From the NCBI GenBank assembly GCA_964479585.1, contig CAYZMP010000003.1, positions 1 through 64,000 of the forward strand: 64,000 bases of DNA, in the 5' to 3' direction. Of this stretch, positions 50,312-58,491 are shown one piece after another. The DNA comes from UBA6182 sp964479585. Lineage in GTDB: Bacteria > Bacillota_I > Bacilli_A > Erysipelotrichales > Erysipelotrichaceae. Within the stretch, counting starts at the first letter, position 1. Each line of letters opens with the position of its first letter. The position numbers and the translations under genes were made by a program. The notes beneath the pieces were generated by a model. That model made no database searches, was not told where the DNA came from, and was given only the letters and a program-made list of their open reading frames with translations.

Positions 50312-51710
50312 AACCAATAGAACCTTCCATTTCTAAACGAAGAAGCTGATTCAACTCAACAGCATATTCCATTGGTAATTCTCTTGTAAACGGCTCTAAA
50401 AACCCCAATATTATGGTCTCAGCTGCTTGTTCTTCTGTTAACCCTCTTGACATTAAATAGAATAGTTGTTCTTCCGATATCTTAGACACCGATGCTTCAT
50501 GTTCAACAATTGATTGATTGTTACTTACAATATTAGTTGGTAATGTATCACTAGTTGACTGATCATCTAAAAGTAATGTATCACATTCAATCTTCGATTT
50601 AGCTCCTATAGCTGATGGTGTGTGTTTAATCATTCCTCGATAATTTACAGAACCTGAATTTCTAGCAATAGATTTAGAAATAATTGTGCTAGAAGTGTTT
50701 GCTCCAGTATGAATCATTTTTGCTCCAGCATCAAGAATCTGATTTTTTCCAGCAACTGCGATAGATATGGTCAACCCACGAGCATATTCTCCAACAAGTA
50801 CACAAGAAGGATATTTCATGGTTATGCTTGAACCAATATTTCCGTCTATCCACTCCATTACACCATGATCAAGAACTTTTGCACGCTTGGTAACAAGATT
50901 CAATACATTTGTTGACCAGTTTTGAACAGTAGTATATCGACATTTCGCATTTTTATGCACAATAATTTCGACAACTGCAGCATGTAATGAATCCTTTTGA
51001 TAAATAGGTGCTGTACACCCTTCAACATAATGAACATCAGCACCTTCATCAACAATGATTAATGTTCTTTCAAACTGACCCATGCTCTCACTATTAATTC
51101 TAAAATAAGATTGTAATGGTTTATCTAAACTTACCCCAGGAGGAACATATATAAATGATCCACCAGACCAAACCGCACTATTTAATGCAGCAAACTTATT
51201 ATCATAATAAGGTACAACAGTTCCGAAAAACTTCTTAAACAACTCAGGATGTTCCCTTAAAGCAGTGTCTGTATCCAAGAATATTATTCCCTTATCCTCT
51301 ACCTCTTTTAACATGTTATGATATACAACCTCTGAATCATACTGTGTAGAAATTCCTGATAAAAACTTCTGTTCTGCTTCAGGTAATCCTAACTTGTTAA
51401 ACGTGTCCTTTATAGTATCTGGAACGTCATCCCAGCTTTTTTCACTACGCTCACTTGGCTTAATATAGTATGTATATTCATCAAAATCTATACCAGATAA
51501 ATCAGCACCCCACTCTGGCATTTTTTTGTCTGCAAAAGCTTCGTAAGACTTCACACGAAACTCTCTCATCCAATCAGGTTCTCCCTTTATTTTCGAAATT
51601 TCTTCAACAATCTCTTTAGAAATTCCCTTTTTAGTTCTATATATACTGACATCTTTATCAGCAAACCCATATTTATATTCATCTTTTGGGATATTAATAT
51701 TATCAGTCAT
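50310..51710 (-). CDS. sufB: Fe-S cluster assembly scaffold SufB
   Basis: 466-aa core subunit of the SufBCD scaffold on which Fe-S clusters are built. Typical segments: FVPPGVSLDKPLQSYFRIN, YVEGCTAPIY, and HEASVSKISEEQLFYLMSRG near the C-terminus. The ATG at 51710 has GAGGATAAC upstream, inside the end of sufU (8-base overlap); an in-frame ATG at 51767 is inside sufU and lacks one. Last gene of sufCDSUB. Confidence 0.96.
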   Translation of the reverse strand: MTDNINIPKDEYKYGFADKDVSIYRTKKGISKEIVEEISKIKGEPDWMREFRVKSYEAFADKKMPEWGADLSGIDFDEYTYYIKPSERSEKSWDDVPDTIKDTFNKLGLPEAEQKFLSGISTQYDSEVVYHNMLKEVEDKGIIFLDTDTALREHPELFKKFFGTVVPYYDNKFAALNSAVWSGGSFIYVPPGVSLDKPLQSYFRINSESMGQFERTLIIVDEGADVHYVEGCTAPIYQKDSLHAAVVEIIVHKNAKCRYTTVQNWSTNVLNLVTKRAKVLDHGVMEWIDGNIGSSITMKYPSCVLVGEYARGLTISIAVAGKNQILDAGAKMIHTGANTSSTIISKSIARNSGSVNYRGMIKHTPSAIGAKSKIECDTLLLDDQSTSDTLPTNIVSNNQSIVEHEASVSKISEEQLFYLMSRGLTEEQAAETIILGFLEPFTRELPMEYAVELNQLLRLEMEGSIG

Positions 51711-52146
51711 TGTTATCCTCACTTTCCTCAATAATCTGTTTAAATGCGTTCCATCCAATGGTTGCACATTTTATTCGATTCGCCTGTTTGCCTACGTTTT
51801 TAAAAGCAATTGCTTCTTCTAACGGTTCATAATTCACTGCTTTTAAGTCAATCATATCAAAATATAACTCAAGAAGATTCTTTGCTTCTTCAATCGATTT
51901 ATTTTTCATTAACTCGGTTAATATTGATGTTGATGCAGTAGATATAGTACAAGCAATACCATCAAAACAAATATCTTTTATGATACCATCTTCGATTACT
52001 GCTTGAACCTGAATATCATCTATACAAGATTCAGTTGCCATATGTACCGTTTTGCATTGATTATGGTTACAAACCCGTTTATTTCTAGGAAACTGGTAGT
52101 GATCCATAATTATCTGACGCAACACCATTGGATCATCGATTTTCAT
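51703..52146 (-). CDS. sufU: SufU zinc-dependent sulfurtransferase
   Basis: 147-aa IscU-fold protein that accepts sulfur from SufS. Zinc and sulfur ligands are present: ESCIDDI (Cys and Asp), GIACTISTAS (Cys) and RIKCATIGW (Cys). Between sufS (12 bases) and sufB (overlap), as in Bacillus. AAAGGAGTGA precedes the ATG. Confidence 0.95.
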   Translation of the reverse strand: MKIDDPMVLRQIIMDHYQFPRNKRVCNHNQCKTVHMATESCIDDIQVQAVIEDGIIKDICFDGIACTISTASTSILTELMKNKSIEEAKNLLELYFDMIDLKAVNYEPLEEAIAFKNVGKQANRIKCATIGWNAFKQIIEESEDNND

Positions 52147-52158
52147 TTCATCACTCCT

Positions 52159-53391
52159 TTAAACATACAGTTCAACACACTTCTCTAATGTAATCTCACT
52201 TACAACTCTTAAAAATTCATCCACTTCTTCTTTTGTATTGTAAAAGTAAAAACTAGCACGAATTGTCTCTGATGTTTGTAATAAATCCATTAAAATTTTC
52301 GCACAATGATTACCAGCTCGAACAGCTATGTGATTTGCATTTATATAGCTCGCAGCATCTTGAGCAAAGATTCCTTTTACATTAAACGTAATAATACCTG
52401 TATCTGTATTTGGATTATACAGTTCAATATGATCCATTTTCTTTAGCTCTTCAATCACATATGTCCTTAAAGTGTGTTCATAAGATTGGATGTTCTCCAT
52501 CCCTATATTCATTAAGTATTTCACAGCAGATTCAAAACCTAATACTGCTTCAATTGCTGGAGTTCCAGCCTCGAACTTGTATGGTGGATTTTTTAGTAAG
52601 ATATTTCCACAAATATCAAACCGAGCATTACTGCCTCCGCCCAAAATAAATGGATCTGTCTGCTCTAATAACTCATATTTCCCATATAGTGCACCAACTC
52701 CTGTTGGACCCACCATTTTATGTGCTGAAAACGCTAAAAAATCAACGTCCCAATCCTTTACATCGGTTGGTATATGAGGCACTGATTGAGCTCCATCAAC
52801 TACCACAATTGCACCATACTCATGTGCAATTTCAATAATTTCTTTTATAGGAGCAATATATCCTAACACGTTTGTAATACTTGCTAATGTGACAACTTTA
52901 ACTTTTTCATTCATCACTTTTTTAAAGTTTTCAACAGTAAGCTCTCCTGATTTAGTAAGCGGAATAAACTCTAACACAGCTTTGGTTTCTTCAACCGTCT
53001 TAAACCATGGAAGAATATTTGATGCATGTTCTGCTTCTGTTGATAAAACTATATCTCCTGGTTTTAAGTATTTTCTACCCCAACCATAAGCAACAAGATT
53101 CAATGAAGCAGACGCTCCTGAAGTAAACACAATTTCATTAGCTTGAGCATTTATAAACGTAGCTATTGTCTCACGTGCATTTTCGTATTCGTTAGAGACT
53201 TGATATGACAAATCATAATCACCACGATGAATATTTACGGATGCTTCAGTATAGTATCTTAAGACAGAATCAATTACTGACTGTGGTTTAAATGTTGTCG
53301 CTGCATTATCAAAATAGATAACGTTGTTTTCTTTACCATTTTTATCTATTAACATTGGAAAATCTTTACGGATCTCCCTTACATCAAACAT
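52159..53391 (-). CDS. sufS: Cysteine desulfurase SufS
   Basis: 410-aa PLP enzyme taking sulfur from cysteine for cluster assembly. DNAATTFKP near the N-terminus, FSAHKMVGPTGVGALYGK with the PLP Lys, and RAGNHCAKILM with the persulfide-forming Cys. Overlaps sufD by 13 bases. Confidence 0.96.
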   Translation of the reverse strand: MFDVREIRKDFPMLIDKNGKENNVIYFDNAATTFKPQSVIDSVLRYYTEASVNIHRGDYDLSYQVSNEYENARETIATFINAQANEIVFTSGASASLNLVAYGWGRKYLKPGDIVLSTEAEHASNILPWFKTVEETKAVLEFIPLTKSGELTVENFKKVMNEKVKVVTLASITNVLGYIAPIKEIIEIAHEYGAIVVVDGAQSVPHIPTDVKDWDVDFLAFSAHKMVGPTGVGALYGKYELLEQTDPFILGGGSNARFDICGNILLKNPPYKFEAGTPAIEAVLGFESAVKYLMNIGMENIQSYEHTLRTYVIEELKKMDHIELYNPNTDTGIITFNVKGIFAQDAASYINANHIAVRAGNHCAKILMDLLQTSETIRASFYFYNTKEEVDEFLRVVSEITLEKCVELYV

Positions 53392-54206
53392 GAATTACTC
53401 ACTTTCTCTATTACTGCTTCTTTTAGTGTTTCTTTAACATTCTCATCTTCTATAACATCCACTATAGGTAGTAAATACCCAAGTGAGATTAATTTTAGAG
53501 CTTCTCCTTTAGCCATTCCTCTTGATTGTAAATAGTAAACCTGTAGGGGATCTGGCTGACCCATCGAAGCGGCATGAGATGCTTCAACATCATTCTCATC
53601 AATGATTAACTTTGGATTAACTGATGTCTTAGGCTTTAATCCGAAGTTCATCACGCGACTAATCTGGTGTGTTTTAGAGTTTTTTGCTGCTTTTTCAATT
53701 TGACCAATAACATCAAGTGTATATTCACATTCTTGTAAAACAATTCCATAGTTGTCTAATTGTGCAAAGGTGTTTCCCTTGTAATGAATAACCTTCATTT
53801 CGGTTAATAGTTTAGATTGAACTAGGTTTGCTCCCCGAACATTTATCGAAGAGCCCTCTTCAAATAGATGATACAGAATTTTCTTAGAATGATTACCTGT
53901 CGTTAATTCACCGATCGCTAGTTGGACATTTGCATTTTTCTTTAAGTTCCAATTTTCAACAAAAGAAATAGCTTCATCACTTTCATTCATCATCAAAACT
54001 GACCAGTTTGCATTTTCAAGCACCGATACTGTCAAATTTAAAGTTCCATTACCTCGAACTTTTATATAGCAACTACCAAATGTATTCTCACCAATTGTGA
54101 TCTGTAAATCCATCTCATCTTGAACATAAACATCAACAATCTGTAAAGAATCATCTTTTAAAGTAATTGTCTTTGATTCATTTACAGAAATGTTAGATGT
54201 TGTCAT
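53379..54206 (-). CDS. sufD: Fe-S cluster assembly protein SufD
   Basis: 275-aa SufD, clearly shorter than the usual 420-440 residues. The C-terminal beta-helix and helical tail are present (NDVEASHAASMGQPDPLQVY, YYLQSRGMAKGEALKLISLG), while most of the N-terminal helical region is missing. Overlaps sufC by 14 bases and sufS by 13. AGAGGTAA precedes the ATG. Reading frame intact, so it is a short form, not a pseudogene. Confidence 0.93.
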   Translation of the reverse strand: MTTSNISVNESKTITLKDDSLQIVDVYVQDEMDLQITIGENTFGSCYIKVRGNGTLNLTVSVLENANWSVLMMNESDEAISFVENWNLKKNANVQLAIGELTTGNHSKKILYHLFEEGSSINVRGANLVQSKLLTEMKVIHYKGNTFAQLDNYGIVLQECEYTLDVIGQIEKAAKNSKTHQISRVMNFGLKPKTSVNPKLIIDENDVEASHAASMGQPDPLQVYYLQSRGMAKGEALKLISLGYLLPIVDVIEDENVKETLKEAVIEKVSNSCLM

Positions 54207-55035
54207 TTTTGTTACCTCTTGGTTGATTTACCGCACAAGAAACAATGCTTACCGTCTTTTTCTTCTCGACTTCTTCACTTGCTATTTGAACTCCAACTTC
54301 ATCTGCAACCCATTCATAACCTTCTTGGTCAATTCTGGTTACAAGTGATGCGTCAGAGCTCATTACAATTCGACCATCAAGCATTACATGCGTGTGTGTC
54401 GGTGTAATTAAATGGAAAAATCGTTCATAGTGTGAAACGATAATCATTCCCATTTCTCTTTCATTAACCATATCATTGATAACATTAGCTACAATACGTA
54501 ATGCATCAATGTCTAGACCTGAATCGATTTCATCAAGCATTGCAATTTTTGGATTCAATAACAACATTTGCAAAATCTCATTACGTTTTTTCTCTCCACC
54601 TGAAAAACCTTCATTAACATATCGATGTGCTAAATCCGATTTCATCTCAAGCTTATCAATTGCACCTTCCATTTCTTTAATAAATGAAAACAGTGACACT
54701 GGTGTCTCTCTACGTGCATTCATTGCAGCTTTAAGAAAGTCTGAATTAGTTACTCCAGAAACTTCCTGTGGGTATTGCATCCCTAAAAACAAACCAACTT
54801 TACTTCTTTCATCAACTTCCATGGCTAACACATCCTCACCATCGAAAGTAATCGTACCTTCTGTTACCTCATATTTGGGATGTCCCATTATAGTAGAAAC
54901 TAATGTTGATTTACCATTACCATTAGGTCCCATAAGAGCATGAATTTCATTTGACTTAACTGTTAAATCAACGCCCTTTAGAATTTTATTTCCTTCAATC
55001 TCTACATGTAGATTTTCAATTTTTAATACTGACAT
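54193..55035 (-). CDS. sufC: Fe-S cluster assembly ATPase SufC
   Basis: 281-aa ABC-type ATPase of the SufBCD complex. Walker A GPNGNGKST, signature GFSGGEKKRNE, Walker B IAMLDEIDSGLD and the switch His in IVSHYERF. A C-terminal extension of about 25-30 residues, rich in Lys and Asn and with one Cys, is not usual. ATG at 55035 chosen with GGATAGG upstream. First gene of the operon. Confidence 0.95.
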   Translation of the reverse strand: MSVLKIENLHVEIEGNKILKGVDLTVKSNEIHALMGPNGNGKSTLVSTIMGHPKYEVTEGTITFDGEDVLAMEVDERSKVGLFLGMQYPQEVSGVTNSDFLKAAMNARRETPVSLFSFIKEMEGAIDKLEMKSDLAHRYVNEGFSGGEKKRNEILQMLLLNPKIAMLDEIDSGLDIDALRIVANVINDMVNEREMGMIIVSHYERFFHLITPTHTHVMLDGRIVMSSDASLVTRIDQEGYEWVADEVGVQIASEEVEKKKTVSIVSCAVNQPRGNKNDNI

Positions 55036-55059
55036 TATATACCTATCCTTCCTTAGCAT

Positions 55060-55088
55060 ATTCTACCAAAATGTCAACCTTGACTCAA
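55060..55088 (-). promoter_or_regulatory. sufC: Promoter of the suf operon
   Basis: Minus strand TTGAGT (55088..55083), 17-base spacer, TAGAAT (55065..55060) with a TGG extension, 24 bases before the sufC ATG. Confidence 0.6.
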
Positions 55089-55166
55089 TGAAAACGATTA
55101 TATTAATTACATTAAACGTATTATCATCAAAAGTCATGAGTTGCACTTTTAAACAAGCATCTTTCA

Positions 55167-55195
55167 TTGCATTTATGGTCTGTTTCTTTTATAAT
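55167..55195 (+). promoter_or_regulatory. Promoter of the PrsA-like gene pair
   Basis: TTGCAT (55167-55172), 17 bases, TATAAT (55190-55195). No TGn extension; the -35 is better than in most other promoters here. Confidence 0.65.
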
Positions 55196-55218
55196 GGATG
55201 AGTTACAAGGAGGTTTGT

Positions 55219-56205
55219 ATGCAAGAAATATTAAAGAAGTTTTGGTTTGTCATCCTTGTTGGTATCTTATTCTCTATTGCAATTGGATACTACGTTGTTG
55301 ATCAAAGCAAAAATATATTAAAAGGAAAAACTGTCGACGGTAATGATATCGTCTTTGAAATTAACAATCAAGATATAACTGCTGATGAGTTTTATTATGA
55401 GTTAATAGATCAGATTGGCATTTCTGCTGCTTATTCATTAATTGAAAGAGCTGTTGTTGAACAACTTGGTGAGATTGATCAAGATACACAGTCAGAAGCA
55501 AGAATACAATCAGAACTATTGATTGAAAACTTTAAAAATCAATATGGGGATGGTTATGAAGCAATCTTATTGCGATCATTACAAGCAGTAGGTTATCAAA
55601 CGATTGATGGATTAACTGATTACTTTGAACATTTATATAAGCTTGATGAGTTGACCTTAGAATATTTATTCGGCAATGAAAGTGAATTCATCACTCCATT
55701 TGTTGAAGATTCTAAACCAAGAAAAGTAAGTCATATTCTCATAGCTATGGATGATCCAAATAATCCCACTGAAGAAGAACAAACAAAATGGGACAATGCA
55801 ATTGCAGCATTGGAATCCAACGAAACATTTGAAGAGGTCGCAACAACATATTCTGATGATGTGCAAAGCGCAGCAAACAATGGTAGTCTAGGTTACATGG
55901 ATGCAAGCACACAATTTGTTCCTGAATTTTTAAATGCTGCTTTAGCACTTGAAAATGTCAACGACCTAAGTGATTGGGTGAAAACATCCTACGGTTATCA
56001 TTTAATTCGATTGGATGCTGTAGCTCTAAGTGAACTAAGAGAAGAAAACTCATTTAAAGAAGCTCTAATCTCATTCAATGTTTCAGCACAGCAACAAATG
56101 ATTTTGAATTATGCTAAAGAACTAGGTCTTTCATTTAATGGTGAACAACTTGAAAGTTTAATGGAACAATTAGAAAATTTCATCAATCCAACGGAGGTAG
56201 AGTAA
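55219..56205 (+). CDS. prsA: PrsA-like membrane-anchored peptidyl-prolyl isomerase
   Basis: 328-aa extracytoplasmic foldase: N-terminal membrane helix (about 8-27, no lipobox Cys), helical chaperone region, and a parvulin domain (about 160-270) with KVSHILIAMD, DVQSAANNGSLGYMD and KTSYGYHLIRLD. ATG at 55219 with AAGGAGG upstream is preferred to one at 55198. The second PrsA-like gene starts two bases after its stop. Confidence 0.88.
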   Translation: MQEILKKFWFVILVGILFSIAIGYYVVDQSKNILKGKTVDGNDIVFEINNQDITADEFYYELIDQIGISAAYSLIERAVVEQLGEIDQDTQSEARIQSELLIENFKNQYGDGYEAILLRSLQAVGYQTIDGLTDYFEHLYKLDELTLEYLFGNESEFITPFVEDSKPRKVSHILIAMDDPNNPTEEEQTKWDNAIAALESNETFEEVATTYSDDVQSAANNGSLGYMDASTQFVPEFLNAALALENVNDLSDWVKTSYGYHLIRLDAVALSELREENSFKEALISFNVSAQQQMILNYAKELGLSFNGEQLESLMEQLENFINPTEVE

Positions 56206-56206
56206 T

Positions 56207-57070
56207 ATGAAAAAACTATTAATCGTGTTAATTATGTCCGTTGCATTAGTAGGTTGCTCTGATGCGGTGGTTAATGTAACAAACCCAAAAGAAACAGCAA
56301 TCACAGTTGGTGATGTATCCTTTACTAAAGAACACCTGTTTTCATTATTGAAGAATCAAGATCCAGCAACACTAGTCGTTGAAATGGCCAAGAGAAAAAT
56401 ACTTGATGAAAAACAACCTGTTGATGATGATATCCGTGCAAAAGCACAAGAAGAGCTTGATTATGTAAAGGAAGTGTTTGGAGATTCATTCTCAAATTCC
56501 CTTGCTTCGTATGGATTTAGTAGCGAAGAAGAATACTTAGAAAAAGCTCTTATTCCCAATGCTCAAGAAGTTGCACTAGTATCTAACTTCATTAATGAAA
56601 ATTTTGATTTGATGATTACTACTTACAACCCTAAACAAGTAAGAATTATTGAATTTACAGAAATCACTGATGCAACAGAAGCATTACAAGCAATTCGTGA
56701 TGGAGAAAATGTTGAGGAAGTAGCTGAACGTTTATCAAACTCATTATCATACAATGGGACATTACGATTGGTTCATACTGAAACATCATTACCAAGTGAA
56801 GTAAAAGATTTTATTACACAAAATGAAGTTCCTACACTTACCGCTAATCCTATCGAAGATGCTAATTCAGGAAGATATTATGTAGTTCAAATCATAGAAG
56901 TAAATCCTTCCAGATTTCAAGAAGAAACGATAGAGGAACTATCAAATTTAAACTCCATCAACGAAATGATGTTCATCGATTATTTCGAGCAAGGAAACTT
57001 TAATGTTTATGATAAAACAATTTACGATGCTATGATGCAATCTTACAGAAATTATTTACCAAACCGCTAG
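56207..57070 (+). CDS. PrsA/SurA-like lipoprotein, degenerate parvulin
   Basis: 287-aa lipoprotein (VALVGC, Cys17) with a SurA-N-type helical region (VEMAKRKILDEKQPVDDDIR) and a shortened C-terminal domain (about 145-235) that has the parvulin outline (VRIIEFTEI, RLVHTETSLPSEV, RYYVVQIIEV) but lacks the NGGxLG catalytic loop. Probably a chaperone without isomerase activity, working with the neighbour. Ribosome-binding site GGAGG is inside the end of the upstream gene. Confidence 0.8.
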   Translation: MKKLLIVLIMSVALVGCSDAVVNVTNPKETAITVGDVSFTKEHLFSLLKNQDPATLVVEMAKRKILDEKQPVDDDIRAKAQEELDYVKEVFGDSFSNSLASYGFSSEEEYLEKALIPNAQEVALVSNFINENFDLMITTYNPKQVRIIEFTEITDATEALQAIRDGENVEEVAERLSNSLSYNGTLRLVHTETSLPSEVKDFITQNEVPTLTANPIEDANSGRYYVVQIIEVNPSRFQEETIEELSNLNSINEMMFIDYFEQGNFNVYDKTIYDAMMQSYRNYLPNR

Positions 57071-57088
57071 TAAAAGCGGTTTTTTTTT
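57061..57088 (+). terminator. Terminator after the PrsA-like pair
   Basis: Stem AAACCGCT / AGCGGTTT with a short loop and eight or more T residues, overlapping the last codons. Confidence 0.85.
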
Positions 57089-57115
57089 ATTATGATAAGA
57101 ATAGGAGGTATAGTT

Positions 57116-57514
57116 ATGTGTTTATTTTGTAAGATTTCCAACAAGGACATACCAGCAAAAATTGTTTATGAAGATGAACATGTCATGGCATTTTTAGATA
57201 TTTCTCAAACAACAAAAGGACATACTTTAGTGATTCCAAAAATCCATACTAACAACTTTTTGGAATGCCCTCCAGAGTACTTGAATCATGTCGCCATTGC
57301 TAGTTCAATGATTAGTAATCATTTAATGCAGAAATTAAATGCTAAAGGAATGAATGTAATAACTAACATCGAAAAAGCTGCAGGGCAAACAATTATGCAC
57401 TATCATGTTCATCTTATTCCAAGATATGATGAGACCGATGGTATTACTTTAAACTTTAAAGAAAACAAAAACATCGATTTAGACGAACTATTATTAAACA
57501 TTAAAATAGATTGA
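57116..57514 (+). CDS. HIT-family nucleotide hydrolase
   Basis: 132-aa histidine-triad protein hydrolysing AMP-linked or dinucleoside substrates. CLFCKISNKDIPAKIVYED at the N-terminus, FLDISQTTKGHTLVIPK, and the triad HYHVHLIPR. ATG at 57116 with GGAGGT upstream is preferred to an ATG at 57092 that lacks one. Probably monocistronic. Confidence 0.93.
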   Translation: MCLFCKISNKDIPAKIVYEDEHVMAFLDISQTTKGHTLVIPKIHTNNFLECPPEYLNHVAIASSMISNHLMQKLNAKGMNVITNIEKAAGQTIMHYHVHLIPRYDETDGITLNFKENKNIDLDELLLNIKID

Positions 57515-57515
57515 T

Positions 57516-57563
57516 AAAAAAACAGTTGCTTTAGACCATTAGGTTTAATCACAACTGTTTTTT
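57516..57563. terminator. Bidirectional terminator between the HIT gene and yhaM
   Basis: Stem AAAAAACAGTTG / CAACTGTTTTTT with a 23-base loop, giving T runs on both strands. Confidence 0.75.
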
Positions 57564-57564
57564 A

Positions 57565-58491
57565 CTATTTACTTCTATAAAAACTTCTATTTTCTAGTGA
57601 GAATATTCTAGGGGAGAAAGATTTAGGTTCTGTTGATTCGATCATTTTTTCAAACATATTTATTCTTGCATCTAAATTATCAATGATGTTAAGTATCTCA
57701 GCCTCTGGTACCATCGGCAGTACCGGAGAACCATATTCATATTGCCCATGATGAGACAACACTAAATGCATTAATAAGATTGTTTGTTCTTCTTCGTGTA
57801 CAGAAAGGCTTTTTGCTACTTCATAAATAATGGAAGACATCATCGAGATATGACCAAGCAGTTTACCTTTTAAAGTGTATTCCGTAACTATTGGACCAGA
57901 TAACTCGAACACCTTACCAATATCATGAAGCAAGATTCCAGAAACTAACAAGTCACGATTAATGATTTCATGTTTAGTTGCTAAAAACTCACCAATTTCA
58001 ACCATAGAAGCAACGTGCGTTGCTAGCCCACCTAATGAATCATGATGGTTTTTCGATGCAGCTGGAAACTCAAAGAATTCAACATGATATCTTTTAAATA
58101 TTTCCTTTGTTATTGCTTTATAAACAGGATCATTTATTGACTCAATTGTTTTTGAAATTTGTGCCTTTAAATCTTCAATCGGTACATTTGTCTTTTCAAC
58201 AAAATCTTCTAGTTCAAAGTTTTCATTGCATTCTAACACATTATGAATTCGAACTTGCAATGTATTTCTATACTTTAAAACCTCTCCAACTACTTGAATT
58301 ATAGATCCTGGTTTAATAATTGATAATTGCTCATCCTTTACATCCCATAGTTTGCCATCAATTGTACCACTTTTATCTTGTAAAACTACTGAAAGATAAG
58401 GCGCTCCAGATGTTGTAATTCCTTGGGTTAACTGTGAAACAAGCAAAGGTTGGTCAATCTTCTCTTTTTCTTTAAACTGATTAATCGTCAT
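57565..58491 (-). CDS. yhaM: 3'-5' exoribonuclease YhaM
   Basis: 308-aa ribonuclease: N-terminal OB-fold nucleic-acid-binding domain (about 15-90) and HD domain with NHHDSLGGLATHV, LLHDIGKVFEL, the SHHGQYEYGSPV segment and a later Asp. YhaM enzymes trim RNA 3' ends in Firmicutes. Its ATG lies 11 bases inside the end of the glycosyltransferase-RecX gene, so they are coupled. Confidence 0.93.
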   Translation of the reverse strand: MTINQFKEKEKIDQPLLVSQLTQGITTSGAPYLSVVLQDKSGTIDGKLWDVKDEQLSIIKPGSIIQVVGEVLKYRNTLQVRIHNVLECNENFELEDFVEKTNVPIEDLKAQISKTIESINDPVYKAITKEIFKRYHVEFFEFPAASKNHHDSLGGLATHVASMVEIGEFLATKHEIINRDLLVSGILLHDIGKVFELSGPIVTEYTLKGKLLGHISMMSSIIYEVAKSLSVHEEEQTILLMHLVLSHHGQYEYGSPVLPMVPEAEILNIIDNLDARINMFEKMIESTEPKSFSPRIFSLENRSFYRSK

